Assembly (NCBI GenBank): GCA_023390785.1
Contig: JAEWCE010000218.1
Span: 1 to 29,253 of the forward strand
Direction of reading: 5' to 3'
Length of the DNA: 29,253 nucleotides
From: Pseudomonadota bacterium
Lineage (GTDB): Bacteria; Pseudomonadota; Alphaproteobacteria; Rhizobiales; Devosiaceae
The translations under genes were made by a program, and so were the position numbers. Below the pieces are notes generated by a model. The model was not told the DNA's origin and ran no database searches. It worked only from the letters and a program-made list of their open reading frames with translations. Shown piece by piece: positions 23,649 through 29,253 of this stretch (position 1 is its first letter; every line of letters begins with the position of its first letter).

Positions 23649-24164
23649 TCACGCCCCTGCTTCGACGTAGAACAGGTGCTGGCCGATGCTGGAGACGAGC
23701 GTGACCTTTGGCGCCCAGGACGGCGTCACGTAGCGCGCGTGATAAAGCGTCGCGTCGCCCAGCACCCAGTTGCGCGGCGGATCGCGCAGGCAGTTGGCGG
23801 CGATGTTGCGCGCCCGCGTCCAGGCGTCGGCCTCCCTGGGAACATCCGGCTTGCCGTCGCAGGCGAACGAGAACTGGCAGCGGTTGCGCCACTTGGCATT
23901 CTGGTAGACGACGCCGCACACCGTATCGGGATAGCGATCGTCGTTGACGCGGTTGAGCACGACCTGTGCCACCGCCTTCTGCCCCGCCACCGGCTCGCCG
24001 CGCGCTTCGAAATAGATGGCGGTCGCAAGGCATTTGAGCTCATGCCTGTAGGTGACGAAATCCGGCTCCAATGCGGCTGCGGGAGAGACCCACAGACAAG
24101 ACAGCAGCAGGCCGGCAAGCGCGAGCGGCATCAGCCGCAGGCGGCAGAAGACAGTGTCCAACAA
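23649..24164 (-). CDS. SleB-type cell wall hydrolase (Hydrolase_2), secreted
   Basis: The product is up to 171 aa. A hydrophobic signal segment (LALAGLLLSCLWVSPAAA) precedes the Hydrolase_2 domain, which starts at CLATAIYFEARGE, with Glu53 the expected catalytic acid. AVAQVVLNRVNDDRYPDTVCGVVYQN and CQFSFACDG follow, all signatures of SleB/CwlJ lytic enzymes. It should cut peptidoglycan in the periplasm. The start is uncertain: TTG 24164 gives a positively charged n-region (FCRLRLM), whereas ATG 24131 gives a signal with no basic residue. Paralogues are common in Hyphomicrobiales, which do not sporulate, so the role is in wall growth or remodelling. Confidence 0.88.
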   Translation of the reverse strand: MLDTVFCRLRLMPLALAGLLLSCLWVSPAAALEPDFVTYRHELKCLATAIYFEARGEPVAGQKAVAQVVLNRVNDDRYPDTVCGVVYQNAKWRNRCQFSFACDGKPDVPREADAWTRARNIAANCLRDPPRNWVLGDATLYHARYVTPSWAPKVTLVSSIGQHLFYVEAGA

Positions 24165-24431
24165 TAGGTACGCCCCGAGGTGTTAAGCGCGTCCGGCATC
24201 CCCGCCGACCGCGGGACGGTTCAAAAGCACGAGCGTGGACAGAGGGCGGCGCGAATGGGACCGGAATGGGGAAATTGCGTGGCGCGCAGCTTGGATTATG
24301 GAGCCCAGTTGCGACCATGTGATGCAGGGTGCGCAGCGCTAAAACGCTGGTTTACCGGATTGCGCTGTCCCGTCTCGTCAGTCAGCTCTACGCGTGCCGA
24401 GTGCGGATTCCGCTGGGAGGTACCCGTTGAG

Positions 24432-24698
24432 TCAGTACCCGGCGCGTCGCCAGCCCGCGGCCTGCGCCTCGGCCTCGCTGCAGAACCAGCGCTCGCCCTT
24501 TGCAGGATCGATCACGGTCTGGTCGTAGTAATGCTGGCCGGGCACATGATAAATGCGCTGACCGCCGCTATAGCTGATATTGCCCTTGATGACGCAACCA
24601 GCGCCCGCGACTGGAACACTCGTTGGCCCCTGCGTAAACCCGTAGGCGCCGGCAAGACCGGCCGCTGTCGCAAACAGCGCAACGCCAAGCAGTCGCAT
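24432..24698 (-). CDS. Small secreted sunset-domain protein (ExoI-like C-terminus)
   Basis: An 88-aa protein with a signal peptide (MRLLGVALFATAAGLAGAYG). The mature domain reads CVIKGNISYSGGQRIYHVPG, then YYDQTVI and GERWFCSEAEAQAAGWRRA. This is the sunset domain, found alone or at the C-terminus of thermonuclease-like and ExoI proteins; the two Cys could form a disulfide. Its molecular function is not established. ATG 24698 has GAGG upstream. It is on the same strand as hppA, but a terminator separates them. Confidence 0.8.
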   Translation of the reverse strand: MRLLGVALFATAAGLAGAYGFTQGPTSVPVAGAGCVIKGNISYSGGQRIYHVPGQHYYDQTVIDPAKGERWFCSEAEAQAAGWRRAGY

Positions 24699-24836
24699 TC
24701 CACGCCACCTCGTCCTGACGACGAGCTAGCGAGCACAAGGCCCGCGCACAAAGTTCGCTTTGCCGCGTGGTTTCCCGGGTCTTACGAAGACCCTGAAAGT
24801 GCGAATGACCGGCCGTAACTGTACCCGACAAACGCA

Positions 24837-24860
24837 AGGCCCGGGATTGCTCCCGGGCCT
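24837..24860 (-). terminator. Terminator downstream of hppA
   Basis: AGGCCCGGGA (24837-24846) and TCCCGGGCCT (24851-24860) form a perfect 10-bp stem with a 4-nt loop, 30 nt after the hppA stop. On the minus strand TGCGTTTGT follows, a weak T-tract. Confidence 0.8.
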
Positions 24861-24889
24861 CGCTCATTTCACACCACTGGAACGGCGCT

Positions 24890-27013
24890 TTATGCCACGC
24901 CGGCCATGTGCGCCAGCACCGCCAGCAGCAGCAGGGCGACGATGTTGGTGATCTTGATCATCGGGTTCACGGCGGGGCCCGCCGTGTCCTTGTAGGGGTC
25001 GCCGACGGTATCGCCGGTCACCGAAGCCTTGTGCGCGTCGGAGCCCTTGAGGTGCTTGACGCCGTGGCTGTCGGTGAAGCCGTCCTCGAAGCTCTTCTTG
25101 GCGTTGTCCCAGGCACCGCCGCCCGCCGTCATCGAGATGGCGACGAACAGGCCGGTGACGATGACGCCCATCAGCATGGCGCCCACCGCCGAGAAGGCCG
25201 AGGCCTGGCCGGCGATCCACAGGATCACGAAATACACCACGATCGGCGACAGCACCGGCAGCAGCGACGGCACGATCATCTCGCGGATAGCGGCGCGGGT
25301 GAGCATGTCGACGGCCCGGGCATAGTCGGGCTTGTCGGTGCCGGCCATGATGCCCGGCTTTTCCTTGAACTGCCGGCGCACTTCGATCACCACCGATTGC
25401 GCGGCGCGGCCGACGGCCGTCATCGCCATGCCGCCGAACAGGAACGGCAACAGGCCGCCGAACAGCAGGCCGACCACGACATAGGGATTCGACAGGTCGA
25501 ACGTGACCTTGAGGTCGCCGAAGAAGTGGTTGAGGTCCTGCGTGTAGGCGGCGAACAGCACCAGCGCACCGAGGCCGGCCGAACCGATGGCGTAGCCCTT
25601 GGTGATGGCCTTGGTGGTGTTGCCCACCGCATCGAGCGCATCGGTGTTGTGACGCACCGACTTGTCGAGGCCCGCCATTTCGGCGATGCCGCCGGCATTG
25701 TCGGTGACCGGGCCGAAGGCGTCGAGCGCCACCACGATGCCGGCCAGCGCCAGCATGGTCGCCACCGCGAAGGCGATGCCGAACAGGCCGGCGAGGTTGT
25801 AGGTGACGATGATGCCGGCGATGATCACCAGCGCCGGCAGCGCCGTCGATTCCAGCGACACCGCGAGGCCCTGGATGACGTTGGTACCGTGGCCGGTCAC
25901 CGAGGCTTCGGCGATCGAGTTGACCGGACGCTTGCCGGTGCCGGTGTAGTATTCGGTGATGACGATGATCAGCGCGGTGATCACGAGGCCGGTGACGCCG
26001 CACCAGAACAGCGACCACGGCGTGAACGACTTGCTGGCATCGCCGAGCGCCGCGTTGAGGTCGCCGAACACCCAGTAAAGCACCGGCAGCAGCACGATGA
26101 GCGACAGCAGGCCCGTCGCGATGATGCCTTTGTAGAGCGCGCCCATGATGTTGTTGGACGAGCCAAGGCGCACGAAATAGGTGCCGATGATCGAGGTGAT
26201 GACGCAGGCGCCGCCGATGGCGAGCGGCAGCACCATGCCGGCGAGCTTGAAGGCATCGGGCAGGACGATCGAGGCGAGCACCATGGTGGCGACGATCGTC
26301 ACCACATAGGTCTCGAACAGGTCGGCGGCCATGCCGGCGCAGTCGCCGACATTGTCGCCGACATTGTCGGCAATGGTCGCCGGGTTGCGCGGATCGTCCT
26401 CCGGAATGCCGGCTTCGACCTTGCCCACCATGTCGCCGCCCACGTCGGCGCCCTTGGTGAAGATGCCGCCGCCCAGACGGGCGAAGATCGAGATCAGCGA
26501 CGCGCCGAACGAGGTGGCGACCAGCGAGTCGATCACCGAGCGGCTGGTCGGATCGAGCCCCACGAACTGCGTGAGGATGATGAAGTAGACGGTGACGCCG
26601 AGGAGCCCGAGGCCCGCGACCAGGAGGCCGGTGATGGCGCCCGCCTTGAAGCTCAGGTCGAGCCCCTTGGCGAGGGAGCCGGTGGCCGCCTGCGCCACGC
26701 GCACATTGGCGCGCACCGACACGTTCATGCCGATGAAGCCGGCGGCGCCCGACAGCACCGCCCCGATCAGGAAGCCGATTGCCGCATAGGCGCCCAGCAG
26801 CCAGAAGGCGAGGATGAAGATGACCACACCGACGATGGCGATGGTGGTGTATTGCCGCCGCAGGTAGGCCGACGCGCCTTCGCGCACCGCCGCCGAGATT
26901 TCCTGCATGCGGGCGGATCCGGCATCGGCGGCGAGCAGTCCGCGCGTCGTGACGATGCCATAAACGATCGACAGCAGACCCGCGACGACGATCGCCCAGA
27001 GTAGAGTGGTCAT
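24890..27013 (-). CDS. hppA: Membrane-bound proton-translocating pyrophosphatase, K+-independent type
   Basis: The product is 707 aa from ATG 27013 (MTTLLWAIVVAGLLSIVYG), with about 16 transmembrane helices. The PPi-binding region FTKGADVGGDMVGKVEAGIPEDDPRNPATIADNVGDNVGDCAG (about 185-227) is intact, with its acidic residues and lysines. The GNTTKA motif (464-469, Lys468) marks the K+-independent subfamily; K+-dependent enzymes have Ala there. It couples PPi hydrolysis to proton export. The reading frame continues upstream to 27199 but homology starts at MTTLLW, and GAGGGA (27026-27021) lies 7 nt before this ATG. That ribosome binding site is inside a hairpin, described separately. Confidence 0.97.
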   Translation of the reverse strand: MTTLLWAIVVAGLLSIVYGIVTTRGLLAADAGSARMQEISAAVREGASAYLRRQYTTIAIVGVVIFILAFWLLGAYAAIGFLIGAVLSGAAGFIGMNVSVRANVRVAQAATGSLAKGLDLSFKAGAITGLLVAGLGLLGVTVYFIILTQFVGLDPTSRSVIDSLVATSFGASLISIFARLGGGIFTKGADVGGDMVGKVEAGIPEDDPRNPATIADNVGDNVGDCAGMAADLFETYVVTIVATMVLASIVLPDAFKLAGMVLPLAIGGACVITSIIGTYFVRLGSSNNIMGALYKGIIATGLLSLIVLLPVLYWVFGDLNAALGDASKSFTPWSLFWCGVTGLVITALIIVITEYYTGTGKRPVNSIAEASVTGHGTNVIQGLAVSLESTALPALVIIAGIIVTYNLAGLFGIAFAVATMLALAGIVVALDAFGPVTDNAGGIAEMAGLDKSVRHNTDALDAVGNTTKAITKGYAIGSAGLGALVLFAAYTQDLNHFFGDLKVTFDLSNPYVVVGLLFGGLLPFLFGGMAMTAVGRAAQSVVIEVRRQFKEKPGIMAGTDKPDYARAVDMLTRAAIREMIVPSLLPVLSPIVVYFVILWIAGQASAFSAVGAMLMGVIVTGLFVAISMTAGGGAWDNAKKSFEDGFTDSHGVKHLKGSDAHKASVTGDTVGDPYKDTAGPAVNPMIKITNIVALLLLAVLAHMAGVA

Positions 27014-27378
27014 GAAAACGTCCCTCGTGTGTAAGACCCACGGGGGACGACCCACTTTCGGCGGCCATGCAGAAGCGCCCGGCCACCTCCCCGCCCCCGG
27101 GGAACCGGTGCACACGCTGCCAAATCGGCTGCCATGATTCAACCAGATTTCATGGCGAATGACCGGATTTCCGCGGGTTTCGACCGATCTCGCGGCCATT
27201 TCGGCCTGTGAAGAGCGGGGAGGGCTTACCGGCGCGATTGCCGTCGGCGCCGACTGCGCCTAACCCTGGACATATCCGGACCCGGCGCACGGCGTTCCGC
27301 TTCGAGAACACGACAACGACCACCGGGGCCCGGTCGCCGCTCAGCGGCCGTGTGACCATCCGGCCAAAGAGGCCCGCG
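27014..27378. other. 365-bp divergent region between hppA and the TetR gene
   Basis: This region holds the hppA 5' leader (proximal 100 bp, strongly structured) and, towards 27378, the AAGAGG ribosome binding site proposed for the TetR gene. A direct repeat TGGCAGC lies on the minus strand at about 27114-27135. No sigma-70 promoter is unmistakable. The TetR reading frame stays open through much of it, but homology starts later. Confidence 0.5.
27019..27049 (-). promoter_or_regulatory. Leader hairpin sequestering the hppA ribosome binding site
   Basis: On the minus strand CGTCCC-C-CGTG pairs with CACG-A-GGGACG around a 9-nt loop (10 bp with one mismatch). The 3' arm contains the Shine-Dalgarno sequence GAGGGA, and TTTTC then ATG follow directly. 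It can therefore act as a translation-blocking hairpin or a terminator. An upstream CGGGGG (plus 27094-27099) can pair with CCCCCG of the 5' arm (27041-27046), giving a possible competing fold. Confidence 0.5.
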
Positions 27379-28014
27379 GTGTTGCGGGATTTTGCCATCG
27401 CCACCCTCGCGACCGCCCGCAAGACCACCCGGAATCGGCGCGAACCGCTGCTCAGCCGCCTGCGTGATGCCTTCCTGGGACAGGGCTACGAGCATATGAC
27501 CATGCTGGCGCTGGCCCCGCTGGCCGGGGTGTCGCGGCGCACCCTGTACAACCACTTTGCCAACAAGGAGGACGCGTTCCGTTTCGTGCTGCGCTGCGAT
27601 GGCGATATCGCCATCGAGCAGGCGCTGGCGGCGGCGCGCGAGAGCCTCGCCGCGCATGCCACTCCGCTCGACGTCTTCGTGCTGCTGATGGATGTGCGCT
27701 ACGCCGCCAACCGGCGGCGGCTGGCCCAGTCGAGGCACGCGCTCGAGATCAACGAGAAGGCCTTCCGGCTGGCCCGCGACATCATGGTCGAGCACGCCAC
27801 CACCTTCCAGAACGAGGTGGCCCTGCTGATCGGCGACATGCAGAAGGCCGGCGAGCTTACCCTCAGGCGCGGCACCAGTGCCGCCGATCTCGCGCAGATG
27901 CTGTGCGACGCCGCCCGTGGCAGCAACCAGACGCTGCCGCCCATTCCCATTGAGCACCTGCCCGACCGCTACCGCAGGCTGATCAGCGCCATCCTCAACG
28001 GCGTCCTGGCCTAG
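27379..28014 (+). CDS. TetR/AcrR-family transcriptional regulator
   Basis: The product is 211 aa from GTG 27379, chosen because AAGAGG lies 6 nt upstream and the length is typical; GTG 27352 and GTG 27208 in the same frame are alternatives. The N-terminal DNA-binding domain is LLSRLRDAFLGQGYEHMTMLALAPLAGVSRRTLYNHFANKEDAF, a clear TetR helix-turn-helix with the LYNHFANKE signature. The C-terminal ligand domain is helical, with a TetR_C-like region around IMVEHATTFQNEVALLIGDMQ. It is divergent from hppA and could regulate it or itself; the ligand is unknown. Its TAG interlocks with that of the convergent DUF167 gene in CTAG (28011-28014). Confidence 0.9.
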   Translation: MLRDFAIATLATARKTTRNRREPLLSRLRDAFLGQGYEHMTMLALAPLAGVSRRTLYNHFANKEDAFRFVLRCDGDIAIEQALAAARESLAAHATPLDVFVLLMDVRYAANRRRLAQSRHALEINEKAFRLARDIMVEHATTFQNEVALLIGDMQKAGELTLRRGTSAADLAQMLCDAARGSNQTLPPIPIEHLPDRYRRLISAILNGVLA

Positions 28015-28325
28015 CCCAGCAGGGCGGCGAGCCTCGCCGCGAGCGCAGGTCCGTCCCCGTCGATGGCAACGAGCTTCAGCCGCGCCGTCTCGCCGGCCAG
28101 CAGCCGGACCGCCGATTTCGGGACGCCGACGGACTTGGCGATCAACGCCGTGACGGCGGCATTGGCCCGGCCCCGGTCGGCCACGGCAGCGACGCGGAGG
28201 CGCAGTACTGCGCTGCCGTCGTCGCGCAGTTCCACGCCCTCGATGCGGTCGGTGCCGGCGTTGGGCGTCACCCTCAGGCTCAGCGTCACCCCGCTGGCGG
28301 TCAGCCGATAGGGGAGCGCCGTCAA
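28011..28325 (-). CDS. DUF167 (YggU-like) protein
   Basis: The product is 104 aa from a TTG start at 28325 that overlaps the yggT stop (TTGA). The sequence runs TALPYRLTASGVTLSLRVTPNAG, then GSAVLRLRVAAVADRGRANAAV and PKSAVRLLAGETARLKLVAIDGD, all DUF167 landmarks (compare the usual GKANxA and SGxxSRxK motifs). No ATG or GTG lies closer to the homology start, so the rare TTG is accepted. Function is unknown; DUF167 genes very often follow yggT, as here. Confidence 0.87.
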   Translation of the reverse strand: MTALPYRLTASGVTLSLRVTPNAGTDRIEGVELRDDGSAVLRLRVAAVADRGRANAAVTALIAKSVGVPKSAVRLLAGETARLKLVAIDGDGPALAARLAALLG

Positions 28326-28618
28326 TACAGGCGCAGCAGCCGCGGCAGGTCGTTGGCGATGAAGCTTTGCAGGAAGAAGATGATCACGAACACCACGATC
28401 GGGCTGAGGTCGAGCCCGCCCATGGGCGGGATGACGCGGCGGATCGGCCTGAGGATCGGCTCGGTGACCTGGTTCAGCACCCGCCATAGCCCGGCAACGA
28501 ACTGGTTGCGCGTGTTGATGACGTTGAAGCTGATCAGCCAGCTCATGATGATCATCACCAGGAACACCCACCAGACCAGCGTCAGCAGCATCGAGATGGT
28601 TTGCAGCAATGCGATCAT
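28322..28618 (-). CDS. YggT family membrane protein
   Basis: A 98-aa protein with two transmembrane helices (about 4-28 and 70-90), separated by the conserved WLISFNVINTRNQFV, LNQVTEPILRPIRRVIPPMGGLDLSPIVVF segment that defines the YggT family. Homologues are linked to osmotic stress tolerance, cell division or thylakoid/nucleoid positioning (CCB3/YlmG relatives). It is translationally coupled to the DUF167 gene by TTGA. Confidence 0.94.
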   Translation of the reverse strand: MIALLQTISMLLTLVWWVFLVMIIMSWLISFNVINTRNQFVAGLWRVLNQVTEPILRPIRRVIPPMGGLDLSPIVVFVIIFFLQSFIANDLPRLLRLY

Positions 28619-28708
28619 GCGCGGGGCCCCTGTTGCAATGGCGATTATCTAGGGGCTCGGGCGCCGCCCCGCAAGCCGGAACGGGCGCTCAGGGCGAACG
28701 GACCGTCG

Positions 28709-29253
28709 TCAATGCAGTGTCGCCGCCAGATGCCGGAGCTTGTCGGGGTTGCGCATGACGTAGACCGCGGCGATGCGCCCCTCGCGCACCTCGAACGCGG
28801 TGGTCTGCAACAGCCCATCGGCCTCTATCGTCACATAGCCCGGCAGGCCGTTGATACGGGCCATGCTGATGAGCCGGGAGCGGCTGCCGAAGGCCTTTGC
28901 CAGCCTGGCGACCAGGGCCAGCACGGCCTCGGCGCCGCGCAGCGGCGCGGGTCCGGCCGGCCGCTTGCCGCCGCCATCGGCGGTGAACACCACGTCCGCG
29001 GCCAGCATCGATTTCAGCGCCTCAAGGTCGCCGCTGCGCGAGGCGGCAAGGAACGCCGCCGCGAGTTCCGTGCCGCGCTCGCGGTCGACGTCAAAGCGCG
29101 GCCGCGCCTCGTGCACGTGCTGGCGCGCCCGCGCCGCGAGCTGCCGCGTCGCCGCCGGATCGCGCTCGATCGATTGCGCCACGTCGTCGAACGGCATTCC
29201 GAACACGTCGTGCAGCAGGAACGCGGCGCGGGGGGGGGGGGGGGGGTGGGGGC
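28709..29253 (-). CDS. ECF41 / SigJ-like RNA polymerase sigma factor, 5' part missing
   Basis: Only the C-terminal part is present. The visible reading begins RAAFLLHDVFGMPFDDVAQSI, the sigma region 4 helix-turn-helix, followed by a SnoaL-like domain (LAAAFLAASRSGDLEALKSMLAADVVFTADGGG) and a C-terminal VYVMRNPDKLRHLA. This fusion is characteristic of ECF41 sigma factors, in which the SnoaL-like tail tunes activity without a classical anti-sigma factor. Sigma region 2 and the start codon are outside the window. From 29230 to the edge the DNA is almost pure G, which would read as polyproline in place of the expected conserved residues, so the sequence there is unreliable. Confidence 0.88.
   Translation of the reverse strand, partial: PHPPPPPRAAFLLHDVFGMPFDDVAQSIERDPAATRQLAARARQHVHEARPRFDVDRERGTELAAAFLAASRSGDLEALKSMLAADVVFTADGGGKRPAGPAPLRGAEAVLALVARLAKAFGSRSRLISMARINGLPGYVTIEADGLLQTTAFEVREGRIAAVYVMRNPDKLRHLAATLH

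Noticed and set aside
24864..27113. Long open frames of about 700-750 codons on both strands over hppA
   Set aside because: Their products are repetitive Arg/His/Gly-rich sequences without known motifs. The hppA frame has all catalytic motifs and membrane helices.
1..29253. CRISPR array, insertion sequence or tandem repeat arrays
   Set aside because: I saw no regularly spaced repeats, transposase motifs or paired terminal repeats anywhere in the window.

Overview
The window is about 29 kb of GC-rich DNA. Gene content points to an alphaproteobacterium of the Hyphomicrobiales, possibly Devosia-like: a hemC-hemD-mic60-hemY heme cluster, an imuA-imuB-dnaE2 mutasome cassette with a GTTC-N7-GTTC type SOS box, an alphaproteobacterial motA/motB pair and a K+-independent type membrane pyrophosphatase. 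The genus is an inference; no rRNA is present. It reads as ordinary chromosome. I see no integrase, transposase, phage gene, CRISPR array or replication origin.

Layout. 1-3.6 kb (+): end of hemC, then hemD, a Mic60/mitofilin-like gene and hemY, tightly packed, followed by tRNA-Thr(CGT). 3.7-4.2 kb: a hairpin-containing spacer and a 46-codon ORF. 4.2-7.4 kb (-): an N-acyl amino acid synthase (FeeM-like) gene and a membrane PAS-GGDEF-EAL protein. 7.6-8.4 kb: a divergent pair, MarR regulator and pterin carbinolamine dehydratase, whose start codons overlap. 8.4-14.2 kb (-): dnaE2, imuB and imuA, a LexA-type mutagenesis operon. 14.4-16.0 kb: a TerB-like protein, a secreted protein of unknown function (-) and soluble pyrophosphatase ppa. 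16.1-19.1 kb (-): a DHA2 drug exporter, a structured intergenic region, a His-rich cupin and an NAD(P)-binding protein. 19.1-20.9 kb (-): motB and motA, the flagellar stator. 21.2-23.6 kb (+): a DUF3445 heme protein, an aldo/keto reductase and a small DUF6968-like protein. 23.6-24.7 kb (-): a SleB-type cell-wall hydrolase and a small secreted sunset-domain protein. 24.9-27.0 kb (-): hppA with a structured 5' leader. 27.4-28.0 kb (+): a TetR regulator. 28.0-29.25 kb (-): DUF167 and yggT, then a truncated ECF41/SigJ-like sigma factor running into a poly-G tract at the window edge that looks like a sequencing or assembly artefact.

How the genes fit together. The heme genes and the Mic60 homologue form one likely transcription unit linking tetrapyrrole synthesis with membrane shaping. 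imuA-imuB-dnaE2 is a complete DNA-damage-inducible translesion synthesis module. Two unrelated pyrophosphatases, cytosolic Ppa and proton-pumping HppA, lie 9 kb apart. The cyclic-di-GMP protein and the motAB stator both bear on motility, but nothing in the sequence links them directly.

The most interesting unexplained signals are non-coding. One is a hairpin that buries the hppA ribosome binding site and has a possible competing pairing upstream. Another is a run of hairpins and a perfect dyad between the cupin and the exporter. There is also a 134-nt out-of-frame imuA/imuB overlap and an unusual number of convergent gene pairs whose stop codons touch or interlock.
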